DNA of 64,000 nt. Origin: Panonychus citri. Lineage: Eukaryota > Arthropoda > Arachnida > Trombidiformes > Tetranychidae. Under the pieces are notes generated by a model. It was not told the DNA's origin. It worked only from the letters and a program-made list of their open reading frames with translations, and made no database searches. Positions 40,337-50,461 of the stretch are shown here, piece by piece. Each line of letters begins with the position of its first letter. Position 1 is the first letter of the stretch. The position numbers and the translations under genes are program-made. The stretch covers positions 1 through 64,000 of the forward strand of contig NW_026515498.1 in NCBI RefSeq assembly GCF_014898815.1, given 5' to 3'.

Positions 40337-43028
40337 GGCTTGAATAGATTCTCAATCAGAGAAAAACAAGAAGAAGATGGAAGATAAAAGATGATGAAAA
40401 AGACGGAAGACAGACACACAGCAAAAAGCAAAGAAAGGAAATAGGAAAAGATAAAGAAGAAAGATTGTGAGATAGATAAATAGATGATGATGAAGATGAG
40501 GATGAGGATGGAAGAAGAAGAAGATAAAATGAACTGAAGCATAAGAAAGATTCTTATGTAAGATTGGAAAGTTTGTTGAAAAAAAACTCAATTTAGAAGA
40601 ATATAAACTCGATGCATCAATATCGATTTTTCAATTGAGCCAATCTATTGATGAAGAATAAAAAAGAAAGAAAATGAGAGAGAGAGAGAGAGAAATAAGG
40701 GAGTGAGAATAGATGAGATTGAAATTAGGGAGCAGAAATGAGAGACATGGATGATGTTGTGTTAATAATAATAATGATGATGATGAAATTGAGGTTCATG
40801 TTGAGGCTTAAATTGGGTCCATTTGAGGTATCGTAAGCACAACAGAATTTTTATATCCATAGGGAGACACCGAGTTCTGTTAGAAGAGGAAAAAAACTCA
40901 TGAGAATCATGATGATGATGAGAAAAAAATAAGGATAAAAAGGAAAATGAGAAAAATTCAAATTGAGAACAAAATTTGCGTTAGAATATTTTTTCCTCTC
41001 CTCGCTTTTTCTTTAAAGGGATAAGTTAGAGCATGGAAACACAGGAAAGTGATGAAGATAAAGATGGAGATGGAGATGATAAAGACTGAGAACAACAACT
41101 TCTTGGTATCCTCCTTTTCTCATCTTATATCGTTTGTATTATAAAGTATAAAAAAAAGTTCTTATGATGACAAAATCAGATGAAATCCTTTAAAATATTA
41201 TGGAAACATGAAACATGGTAAAAGATGAAAATCTGGAAAATATGAAATAAATTATTTAATGTTTATCTTTACATGTGATTTTGATCTGTTGAAACGATTA
41301 CTTTAATCAAGAATCCTGAATAATAATCGTTATCGGTTTTTATCCTCATTTGCTTGTCCTTCCTGATATTTCAACGCTCATGATCATGAGCAATTTATAT
41401 TTGTTTTCCCTTATGATATAATTATCATGAAAGATGAGGAATCACTTTATTAAATAAAGTTAACAAAGTGAATGAATATCATGATCGATTATGGTTCATG
41501 ATAAAATAATACACTTTTATTGAAAAAAATAGAAGAATAAATTTGATAAATATTAGCTTAACACTGATTCAGTTCTGATCAGGAGATAACTTCAAGTTCA
41601 AGAGGCAGGGAGGAAAATTATCAAGAAATCATGGTGAAGAAGAAGATTTAAAATGATGAGGATAACAGGAAAGAAGGAGCAAGAAGATGATGAAATGACT
41701 TGAAACTTGGAGATAAAGTGAGATATTGATAGAGTGAAAGATGATGAGGATGATTAGGATGAGAAAGATGCGATACTTGGGAGTTGAATCAAGATTTCAA
41801 TTTCATCAGGTGAATAGCTTAGTTGAACTCATTTGGAATACCAATTGTTTGTGAATCATTTTCATCGCCATTTTTTGTTCGCCTCTCGATATCTATTCCT
41901 CTTTAATATAAATACAATCCATTGGAAACTTGCCAGAAAAAGTAACTTACCGAAATGGTGAAAGGTCATGAAGAGTGTGTGTGTGAGAGAGAGAGGCTGA
42001 TTTCATGGTGAATCATGAAGAGGGGAAAATATTATATGATAAGTGAGTGTGAATCGCTTGGAATACAATGTAAACTGTGAATGAGGAAAATGTGAAAGTT
42101 TTATTTTTCATATTTCGTATTTTTTTTTATTTATATTCACTTTAAATATTATTCAGTATCTACTGGAGTTAATGTTGGGCCTGAATTTTATCTCGTACTC
42201 ATTTATACATTCATCACATGAATTTGATACAAAATTCATGCCACTGAATTTGATGATGAACATTGAACTGTAAATACAACTGAGTAGCTTGTATCAGCTC
42301 AGGGAATTGGATTTTTACTCTACCTTGTTTTTATTTTTGTCTCAATCATATCAACTCTCAGTATTAAAGAGGATAAATTTCAGAATGAAAACTGAACTTG
42401 GAGAGATAATTTTTCATTGATAAATTATGTTCACTGAGTTTGAAAGATTATTACAATTAAACTCTATCATTATCAAAGTTGTTAATGATCATGAAATACG
42501 ATAAAAGAAAATATTATTCTCCATTGTTTTGATGGTAAATGAGTAGAAAATATTTAGCAAATATTCAGGAGAGTTTTTAACAAATTGGTAGATTCAATTG
42601 AGATTGAGTAAAATGATACCTTGGAACTTTTTTTCTTCCTCCCATGAAAATGAACAGAAATTAAATATGAACAAATTATACTAACTTTGATTTACAAGAG
42701 TGAGAGGAGAAAAAAATTCAGTTCCAAATTGAGTCTAGATGACTTCTTGGAATGGTAAAATTATCCTTCATTTTCATGATGGAACTTTTGAATTTAGGTT
42801 TTGTTTGTTGTTTCAATTCATAAAGTTCTGATCTAATTCATGATAATGTTATTATTTCAAGACTTTTTTTCTCATTTTTTTTTGTTTTGTCCGAATTTAT
42901 TTCACTCTCTTTTTTTGTAATGTTGATCTAAAGCCTAACAGTCATTGAAGGTTTGATGTGGCTGATTATATTCAGTTAATGACCCATGAAAATATATAAT
43001 CAACCTTGCGAAGAGAGTGAGTAAGTGA

Positions 43029-43031
<3 letters not shown>

Positions 43032-43092
<61 letters not shown>
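43032..43092. repeat. (GA)n microsatellite near the Polinton insertion
   Basis: Uninterrupted 61-bp GA run ending 489 bp before the left end of the Polinton. Confidence 0.97.
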
Positions 43093-43095
<3 letters not shown>

Positions 43096-43575
43096 CAGGA
43101 AGAGGAGGAGGTAGAAAGTTGAAATATTTCAGGAATAGGTCAAAGGACCTCTTGCATTTTCAAGGAGGAAATGATTATCATGTTCAGCTGAATAGCGGTT
43201 GAACTGAATATAAGATTAAACAGACTCGGAAATTGTTTTGGATCTGAAGTAGAAAAGCAATAACAATCATAATGAGAATGATGATTAGAAATCTGAGTTG
43301 AAATGTAGATTAAGCTTGATGATGGTGAAAGTTGTGGTGATGAGAATGAAAATGATCAGAGTTCATGATGAATACTAAAGGATAAGAATAGTAGTATTGT
43401 AGTAAAACAAAAGAAGAAGAATATAAGTCTGATGATGACTTTGGAAAGTTGGTTTTAGGTCAAGAAGAAAAGGAAGATGATAGAGAGAAAGAAGAGAGAG
43501 AAAGAAAAAAAAACAGAATAGAAGATAAAGAAAATCATCTCTGGTAACATTAAAATTGAAGAATAGCTTGAGTCT

Positions 43576-43581
43576 AGTGAC
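43576..43581. repeat. Target site duplication, left
   Basis: AGTGAC, identical to the six bases immediately after the right end of the element (57571-57576). Six-base duplications are typical of Polinton/Maverick insertions. Confidence 0.92.
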
Positions 43582-43936
43582 AGTAGCAATAAATGTCCAC
43601 CCCGGACCCACCATAATTTTTTGCCACTTCCACCCACTGTCATTTCTACTCCACTGTCATTTCTACTCCACTGTCATTTTCACCCCATGTCCAGAAATGT
43701 CCCTGCTTCCACTCCACCCCCATTCAAAAACGGCAGTATACAAATTGGCTCAGAAATAACATTGTCATTTCTAATCCACCTCAACCCAGTAAAACTCATG
43801 CAGTAAATGTCTTAGAAATAACACTGTCATTTCTAATCCACCTCAAACCTGTTTTAATTCAATACATTTAAAATACATTACCATCTCCAAGACAAACAGG
43901 TTTTAATCAATTTAACTACTGTCACCTCTAGGACAA
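43582..43936. repeat. Left terminal inverted repeat, 355 bp
   Basis: Pairs with 57277-57570. The outer part holds a 17-bp tandem unit (CACTGTCATTTCTACTC) in about three copies. It is about 60 bp longer than the right arm, because a block with AAATAACA.TGTCATTTCTAA and TCCACCTCAA is present twice here and once on the right. The inner end is at the shared CACCTCTAGGACAAA. Confidence 0.9.
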
Positions 43937-43989
43937 ACCGGTTTTATCTTTGTTAGGAAGTCTAAACACCTCTAAACATCATTCAATGG

Positions 43990-43997
43990 TATAAATA
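43990..43997 (+). promoter_or_regulatory. Left-arm TATA box
   Basis: TATAAATA lies 53 bp inside the left inverted repeat and about 100 bp before the first ATG of the left gene block (44094), reading inward. It mirrors the TATA box at the right repeat's inner edge. Confidence 0.55.
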
Positions 43998-44093
43998 AAG
44001 AAAACAAAATTAAAAAAACGTCACATCATTATTAGTATAGCGTGTTTTATATTGTTTGAATTAAAAATCTCGTGTTCAATTTAATCATATAAA

Positions 44094-44724
44094 ATGGCCT
44101 TTCCGTTATGACCTGGAACTAAATTATTCGTTCATGAGTACATTCATGTATCGGTAAGCTATGGATTTAAAGATGGAGAAAAGCTTCGTCGTTTGGATAT
44201 TCGAACTTATAATGCTGCAGGATTACCAACTAAACTAGGTGTTTCCTTTCTTCTGAGGAGATTACATTTTTATTGGAGTTCATAAAGCTGTTTCTAAGAA
44301 TGAAAGTCCATTGAACGAAGTAGTCATTATGTAACTATCTCACTTGATTCTCGAGACGGTATAAGTATCCAACAATTTGATAGAAAGGTTATAATTACAA
44401 CTGCCGTTATGAAAATTATACGTGACTTGGAAAACTCATCTTGATGCTAGTTGAACTGATGATCTACCATTAAATCAATTGATGGACGCTTATATAATAT
44501 CAACCTATCTTGATGAAAAGATGATGAAACTTAGATTGGTCAACAGCTGATAACAAATTAACTTCAACTTATGATGGATTTTATCCTAAAGTATTTCTCA
44601 CCAAGTTAGAACTTGTTACACCTCAAGAATTATTGAGCGATCAGTTGATTTTGACGCATTAGTTAAATTCAAGAAAGATGACCCAGTTCTTTCAACTCAC
44701 TACGCTTTTTCTTTACATAAATAA
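44094..44724 (+). pseudogene. Decayed first gene of the left arm, possibly PC4-like
   Basis: The ATG at 44094 is closed by a stop after five codons, but coding pieces continue in shifting frames. The first reads VSYGFKDGEKLRRLDIRTYN and then GLPTKLGVS. The next is a helical SSEEITFLLEFIKLF piece, followed by SLDSRDGISIQQFDRKVIIT ending near 44444. A further block (DGFYPKVFLTKLELVTPQE, then FKKDDPVLSTHYAFSLHK, stop at 44722-44724) may be the same gene or a second one. The RRLDIRTYN...GVSLS layout recalls the single-stranded-DNA-binding coactivator PC4, in which an RRLTVR strand precedes a GISL turn. That is a resemblance by eye in a damaged sequence. At least four lesions are visible. Confidence 0.35.
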
Positions 44725-44794
44725 AGAAATTAATTAAGTATCAAATTGTATAAGAAACGATGATTGATTGATAATATAATAAAATTCTCACAAG

Positions 44795-45421
44795 ATGCAA
44801 ACCTATCGCGTTTATTTACATCATCCTTTCACAATGTTAGTCGCGGGTCCAACTGGATGTGGAAAACAGAATGGTTACGAAAACTTATCGAATCAGCAAA
44901 TAAAATGAGTTCTCCACCAGAACGTATCACATATTTTATGGCGAATACCAAGATGTATTCACATCAATGTCAAATGTTAATTTTATTCAAGGCTACCAGA
45001 AAATATCATTGATAAGTTCGATGGAATAATACCAGAATGGATTATCATAGACGACTTAATGGCTGAGTCAACAAACTCAAAAGTTATAAGTGAATTATTT
45101 ACTAAGGGATCCCATCATAGAAATTTATCTATTATCTTGATAATGCAGAACTTTTTCTGTAAAGGAAAAGAAAGTCGAAATATATCTTTAAATTCACAAT
45201 ACATAGTTTTATTCAAGAATCCAAGATCAATCAATAATAACTAATATAGCTAGACAAATGTTACCACGAAAATGAACAAATTACAGGCTATATTCGAAGA
45301 CGCAACAAAAAACCCATTCACATACTTATTCATTGATTTGAGACCGGAAACTCCAGTTGAAACTAGATTTATGACTAATGTTTTAAATGAAGAAGAATAC
45401 ATCACAACATACATTATATAA
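44795..45421 (+). pseudogene. Polinton packaging ATPase, frameshifted
   Basis: FtsK/A32-family ATPase that would pump DNA into capsids. The Walker A loop follows a hydrophobic strand (MLVAGPTGCGK), and a one-base shift falls immediately after its lysine. Walker B is IIIDDLM near 45045-45065. The conserved LFTKGSHHRNLSIILIMQN, SLNSQYIVLFKNPR and FIDLRPETP stretches follow in order, all hallmarks of Polinton ATPases. At least three more frame changes occur (around 44935, 45000 and 45235). The start is the ATG whose frame runs into Walker A. The stop is 17 bp before the next ORF, on the same strand. Confidence 0.85.
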
Positions 45422-45438
45422 GAATTAAGGAAAATAAC

Positions 45439-45798
45439 ATGTTATCCAAATCTATAAAAATGAGCGTTAAAAAAGCAGTTGAATGCTACTCTTGTTTAAA
45501 GAAATTAGCTAAAGCTAAATCAGCGGGTAAAAGAAAACAAATTTTCATCAGTGCACCAAATAGTATTTACACAGTTATTTCTGATATCGCACGGAATATT
45601 CTGAAAGGAATTATACCAATTAACTTGAAGTGTAAAAATAAGCTGAAACTATATAAGAATCAAGTACGTAAGCTAGGTAAAGCAACTAAAGTCAATGATC
45701 GTAAAAAGATAGTCAACCAACACGGAGGTTTTCTATCAGCCCTTTTAGTTCCCGCGCTTAGTATTTTAGCTAAGGTCGTCACCGATAATATTGGATAA
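45439..45798 (+). CDS. Small basic Polinton protein with GGFL tail
   Basis: An intact 119-residue ORF. It is helical and lysine-rich, and ends in a hydrophobic segment introduced by HGGFL (HGGFLSALLVPALSILAKVV). This layout (an Ile/Leu-rich NILKG helix, a CKNKLKLYKNQVRKL basic helix, then GGFL and a hydrophobic tail) is that of a short protein regularly found in animal Polintons next to the ATPase and capsid genes. Its function is unknown; a virion core or membrane-active role would fit the basic body and amphipathic end but is inference. It is one of only two intact frames in the left arm, separated from the next ORF by two bases. Confidence 0.75.
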   Translation: MLSKSIKMSVKKAVECYSCLKKLAKAKSAGKRKQIFISAPNSIYTVISDIARNILKGIIPINLKCKNKLKLYKNQVRKLGKATKVNDRKKIVNQHGGFLSALLVPALSILAKVVTDNIG

Positions 45799-45800
45799 TA

Positions 45801-46553
45801 ATGAATTCATTAACTCGTATGTATCTTGTTTCTGAAGATAAATACAAAAGAAATTGTATCAGACCCAGTAAAACTAAACAACTCTTCAACAAAAACTTAC
45901 CGGTTGAAACAAAAGTTAAATTTCACAACGATAATTTAGCTAGAAAAATTGGAAGATCTGAACCATCTCCTGAAACTGTCAAAACCTTGATTGACGCAAT
46001 AGCGAAAAATTTACATCAGAAGAGACTCTAATGAGAGATTAATTTCAATAATAACAATAATGTTAGTAATATTATGATGGTGAGGATGTTGAAAATATTG
46101 AATATGATGAAATATTTTTGATTATACTGAAAATGAAGCGAATAATAGCAAAGTTGAGAGGAGCCATCTCGAAATGAAAGTTTTTTCTAGACTAATCAAC
46201 AGCGTTAAACCAGGTCCATCAACTCCTGTGGATAAATCAACCTCACTCAAAACGGTTCTATTGTTCCTGGTCTTATTGATAAAAATGGACGTGTAAGGAA
46301 AGGTGCAGGATATATAAAAGGCAGTAATGTAAACGACATTGTTAAATACTTATCCTCAGAGGACATTGTTGGTAAGAAACCAAATGGAATGGATTATTTA
46401 CTGGAAATTTGTGTAATGGAAGACAGACCAATAAAAAATTATATTTTGAATAAGAAAATCAGAGCTGAAATGGAAGCCACTTCACCATCAACATCACATG
46501 GATCAAGTAATATTGCATCATTGAGATCATGGCAATCATTAGTGAAATACTGA
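45801..46553 (+). pseudogene. Conserved Polinton protein of unknown function, broken
   Basis: The N-terminal part (45801-46031) is open and begins MNSLTRMYLVSEDKYKR, the start style of a Polinton protein usually annotated as hypothetical. After a stop and a degenerate stretch (46032-46240), the second half continues in another frame. It holds VPGLIDKNGRVRKGAGYIKG, then NDIVKYLSS and KKPNGMDYLLEI, and ends SLRSWQSLVKY before a TGA at 46551-46553. The order (PGLI..., a G-x-I-KGSN motif, then a KKPPGWD-like motif) matches that family. The last codons overlap the integrase start by 25 nt. Confidence 0.6.
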
Positions 46554-47593
46554 AAGATATTTATTATGATACAAGATCCACTGGTTCTTACGGTGGGATC
46601 AAACGGTTATACAATACCGCTAGGTTAAAAGACAGTAAAATCAAATATCGAGATGTTCAGTCTTGGCTTTCAGATGAAGATACATATAATTTATTTAGAA
46701 CGGCAAAGAAAAATTTTGAGACTTCCAATTTTAGTGGATTATGTTGATGAACAGTGGCAGCTGATTTACTTGATATGAGTTGGATTAAAATGAAAACAAT
46801 AACTATCGTTATATTTTGGTCACTATTGACTGTCTCTCCAGATATGCTTTTGGAATATTGTTAAAGAATAAAGATGCCTTATCAGTTATTGAAGCATTCA
46901 AACAGATCTTCAGTTCAGGTCATAAGCCCAAGAAAATCCAAACAGATCAAGGGAAAGAGTTCCTTAATAAACAAGTATTAAATTTTTTTAAACAAAATGA
47001 TATTAATCACTTTGTAGCAACGGATGGTTTAATTAAATGTGCGATTGTTGAGAGATTTAATCGAACATTACGATCCAGATTACATAGATATATGTTTGCT
47101 AAAAATACAAACAAATATTACGATGTACTTAGTGAAATAATAGATGGATATAACCTATCATATCATAGAACTATAAAGATGAGTCCAAACCAGGGCCGTA
47201 ACAATGAAAGATTAGTAATCAAAAATATACTTGATGGTCAAAAAGTTCTTAGAACTAAACAAGTACCATATAAAGTTAATGACTTTGTCCGAATATCACG
47301 TGATAAAGGAATATTTGAAAAAGAGGCAACTGAAAGTTTTACAAAGGAGTTATTCAAGATTCGTAAAGTTAAGAAGACACCTCAAGGTTATATTTACAGA
47401 TTGAATGATTGGTCGGGAGAGCCTATAACTTCTGTATTTTATCAAGATGAAATTTTCAAAGTGTCGGAACCAAGTACATATAAGATCGAGAAAATTTTAA
47501 AACAAGATTGAGTGCTAATGGAAAACCTGAATACTTTGTTAAATGGTTAGGTTACCTGCTAAATTCAATAGCTGGACTGAAGATGCCGGATGA
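46529..47593 (+). pseudogene. Polinton integrase (DDE type) with chromodomain, frameshifted
   Basis: Retrovirus-like integrase that would insert the element. The N-terminal part has IYYDTRSTGSYGGIKRLY and RDVQSWLSDEDTY, usual for Polinton integrases. The catalytic core has D in the DLLDMSWIK-like region (frame-shifted near 46755-46800), D in IQTDQGKEF, and E in IVERFNRTLRSRL. PYKVNDFVRIS begins the C-terminal SH3-like part. A chromodomain follows (YKIEKIL, then YFVKWLGY and KFNSW in two further frames). The longest open stretch is 46816-47511. At least four frame changes are present. The TGA at 47591-47593 overlaps the minor capsid start by 11 nt. Confidence 0.88.
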
Positions 47594-48351
47594 ATTTTGT
47601 ATTGATTTAGTTTCAAACGCAAGCATGGATATTCATCCAGATAATACATTGTCCAAATTTACTAATAATTTATCATGTCCAATAAATCTTGAAGGAAAAT
47701 GGAAAGTTGGAATACAAGAAATATTTTATCCAACAACATATGAAATCAATACTAAAACTGTGAAGTTCAGCCTTTTCTATGGTGGAACATATCGATTGGG
47801 AAAATTTGAGTTCACTTACTTTGAAAGTGATGACATCAACAAAATATTAAAATGTATAAATGATGTCTTCAAATCATCTGTTTCTGTAATAAATGCTGAT
47901 TATCCACCTGAGATTCTTCTACAAAATGGTTCTATAGAGATAAAAGCAGGTTGGCATCGGTGATAAGATACTACCTTATTTTGTTGATTCGGAATTTTAG
48001 AAACGCTAGGATGGACATATGATGGTTACATGAAACATTGTGAAATATTGTTCAGAAAATCACGCATCAATACTCGCCAAAAAGCCACCCAAAACCGGAA
48101 TAAAGTCTCATCTTCTTTTCATTTATACAGATCTTATAAGTGAACACTTTGTAGGTGATCATTTCGCCAGACTGTTGAGAGTTCTTCCGCTGAATTTAGA
48201 GTCGAAAATGGCCAACATAACATTCATGAAACCCTTTTATTATCCAGTTCGTATCAATAGAATTGATGAGATAAATGTGTTACTTTGTGATGAAAACGGC
48301 TCACAAATAAAATTTACGAATGGGAGAGTCTTTATTAGTTTACATTTTTAA
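47583..48351 (+). pseudogene. Penton-like minor capsid protein, broken in the middle
   Basis: Polinton minor capsid protein, a single jelly roll forming capsid vertices. It starts MPDEFCIDLVSNAS, then SKFTNNLSCPINLEGKWKVG and QEIFYPTTYEI, the typical opening of the family. The frame stops at 47963. The C-terminal half resumes at about 48040 and holds HLLFIYTDLISEHFVGDH, LLRVLPLN and a final RVFISLHF strand, the normal end of these proteins. At least two frame changes lie between 47945 and 48060. The start ATG sits inside the integrase end in another frame, a compact overlap. Confidence 0.85.
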
Positions 48352-48413
48352 AAGATATTGTATAAGAAAGTAAAACTATTAATAAAAAAGATGACCTTAA
48401 GAAACAAAAAAAG

Positions 48414-48833
48414 ATGAATCGAAAAGTTTACTGTGCGTGTGATAGTGATTTCACAAATTATTTTCTTAATCAATCCGGAAGTGGTTTCAATGATATTTCT
48501 GTTTATTCAGGTAATCCATACCAACGTGGTTATGGGTTAGGCTCAACATTGAAACGTTTCGGGTATCCAATCTTGAAATTTTTAGGAAAACATTTATTAA
48601 AAACAGGAATAAATGTTGGTTCAGATATTTTAGCTAATAAAAACTTTTCAAGTGCTAAGACTCAAGCTAAACATGGTTTGAAAACAGCAGCCAAAGAAGG
48701 TTTAGGTGAAATAGAGAAACTGATAGATCAATATGGAAATGGTATAAGAAAACGTAAATATACTACTTCCGCTAAAAAATCAATAGCTAAAAATCAGAAA
48801 AGAAAAAATAGACATAGAGATATCTTTTCATAA
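48414..48833 (+). CDS. Small basic Polinton protein, YQRG type
   Basis: An intact 139-residue ORF. Near the N-terminus are YFLNQSGSGFNDISVYSG, then PYQRGYGLGSTLKRFG, the signature of a conserved small Polinton protein that sits beside the capsid genes. A predicted amphipathic segment (ILKFLGKHLLKTGINVGSDI) and an alanine/lysine helix follow. The C-terminus is strongly basic and ends RDIFS, as family members commonly end in RDIF. By position and composition it may be a minor virion protein, DNA-condensing or membrane-active; this is inference. Its stop and the next start overlap as TAATG. Confidence 0.75.
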   Translation: MNRKVYCACDSDFTNYFLNQSGSGFNDISVYSGNPYQRGYGLGSTLKRFGYPILKFLGKHLLKTGINVGSDILANKNFSSAKTQAKHGLKTAAKEGLGEIEKLIDQYGNGIRKRKYTTSAKKSIAKNQKRKNRHRDIFS

Positions 48834-50056
48834 TGGAATATTTACATGAATCTTCATTGCCATCTAGCAAGTCTGAGTTACAGATTTTCTCTATACCACC
48901 AACTCAAACAGTGATAGAATCAAGTTATGAAGTCGAATATCGACCTAACTCTAGTTTAGATTCATCGAAATGTTATGAAATTGTTGTTCCTTCGAGTGAA
49001 GATTTTACTGATATGGCTGCGTCAATGTTGAGTCTAACTATACGTGTACAAACTCAAAATGGTTCAAATATACCAGAAACTAGTAAAATAATGCCCGTTA
49101 CTAACTTCGGTAATTCTTTATTCGAACAAATTGATCTATTTATTGGCTCAGTTAACACTATACAAGCTAATAATATGTATCATTACCAGTCATATATTGA
49201 AGACCTATTATTCAGACAACATAACCCATGTGACGCCGGTGGTGAAACGCATGAGACAGTGTTGAAAAATGGTTCATTCGATCTTTATTTCCGATTACAT
49301 TTACCTATTTGTGAGCAAGATAAACTACTGATAAATAATATTCCACTAATTTTTCGATTCACTAGAAGTTCAGACAGTTTCCCACTGATCAAGTATGATA
49401 GTGTCGATAAAGATACTTATCAAATTAAGTTTGAAAGATTAGCACTACATATAAAACGTGTGAAGCTATTTGCTGAAGCCTCTAAAAGTATCATCTTAGC
49501 CCTTGAAAAGGGTCCTGCTAAATATTTTATTACACGTAATGACACACGAAACTTTTCAATACCGGCTGGTCAAATGATTGCATCAATTGATAATATGTAT
49601 TCTGAAATACCACGAAGGATTTTATGGAAATACAAAAGAAACCGCTCATTCCGGAGATTTAAATGAAGATCCATTCTCATTCAATGATTTTGGTCTCAAT
49701 TACATTGCATTGAATGTTGATGGAATGACAATACCAAGTATTCCATACACACCTAATTTCAAAGATGGACTTTACATGAGAGTTTGTAAACCTATACCGA
49801 TGTCTTGGCCAGGACGAGGAGTACCACCATGTTGACTATGATGAATATAAGAAACATACAACATTGTTTTGATTCGATCTTTCCGGATGGATCTATAGGA
49901 GCAGAAAATGGAACACTCTCTCTGATTAAAAGAGGTACTATAAGATGTGATCTTAAATTCAATTCACAATTAAAAGATCATTAAAAGTGGTCGTTTGCAC
50001 AGTTTGATAATCTCATAACAATTGATAAGGATCGAATAATCTCGTTAGATTACTAA
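48833..50056 (+). pseudogene. Major capsid protein (double jelly-roll), frameshifted
   Basis: Polinton major capsid protein. The 277-codon open part (48833-49666) covers the first jelly roll. It contains SELQIFSIPPTQTVIESSYE, then VEYRPNSSL, PVTNFGNSLFEQIDLFIG and YHYQSYIEDLLF, all conserved. The second part continues in other frames: EDPFSFNDFGLNYIALNVDG, then IPSIPYTPNF to 49835, DEYKKHTTLF near 49840, GTLSLIKRGTIRCDLKF, and a closing FAQFDNLITIDKDRIISLDY before TAA at 50054-50056. That ending is diagnostic. Frame changes are visible near 49615, 49825 and 49870, and there is a stop near 49983. It begins in TAATG overlap with the gene before it. Confidence 0.88.
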
Positions 50057-50061
50057 TAAAT

Positions 50062-50400
50062 ATGTTAACAACTATAATGATAAATGACATTGTAAACTAA
50101 GTTGGTTTAAGGGGTCTATTCGATTGATAAGTTACCTTTAGCAATTACAAAACCTGTTGGGATTGTCAATTTGGATGAAAGTCACAAGCCAGGAAGTCAC
50201 TGGGTAGCAGTGTATATTGATGAAAACATCGGTCATTATTTGATTCATTTGGAAGAGCCCTAAAGGAAATCTGTTGACATTCTTGGAGAAAACTCTAAGT
50301 ACGTTTATATGAATACAAACAAGTTTCAAGGAAATAGCTCGATAGCATGGCTGGTTTTGTATTTTATTCATGTTTAATGCAAACAAATTATCAAGTTTTT
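50062..50400 (+). pseudogene. Adenovirus-type cysteine protease, degenerate
   Basis: Would mature the capsid proteins. An early stop closes the ATG frame at 50062. After it the frame reads IDKLPLAITKPVGIVNLDES and then KPGSHWVAVYIDE; the His of GSHWVA is the catalytic histidine. A frame change follows before the FDSFGRA-like segment. The C-terminal catalytic cysteine block (family pattern CG.FC) is represented by a GWFC-like remnant near 50345-50362 in which the first cysteine appears to be lost. It is short even for this family. AATAAA at about 50455 could serve as its poly(A) signal. It is convergent with the polymerase. Confidence 0.7.
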
Positions 50401-50461
50401 ATAAAATTTTCAGCAAATGTAATCATGTCAAAATGAAAAATTGTTTATGAAAAATAAAAGT

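Larger units (their letters stand above)
34365..43575. other. Gene-free stretch upstream of the receptor and left of the Polinton
   Basis: No supportable coding sequence. Frames in this stretch are Ser/Leu/Phe- or Glu/Arg-rich readings of simple repeats. The first few hundred bases may include the receptor's 5' UTR and promoter, but no clear TATA box or donor-acceptor pair stands out. Notable content: long (GA)/(CT) tracts and an (ATG)n run. Confidence 0.5.

Noticed and set aside
40152..40591. Several frames through the longest (GA)n tract
   Set aside because: Repeat artefacts in both directions (poly Arg-Glu or Leu-Ser).
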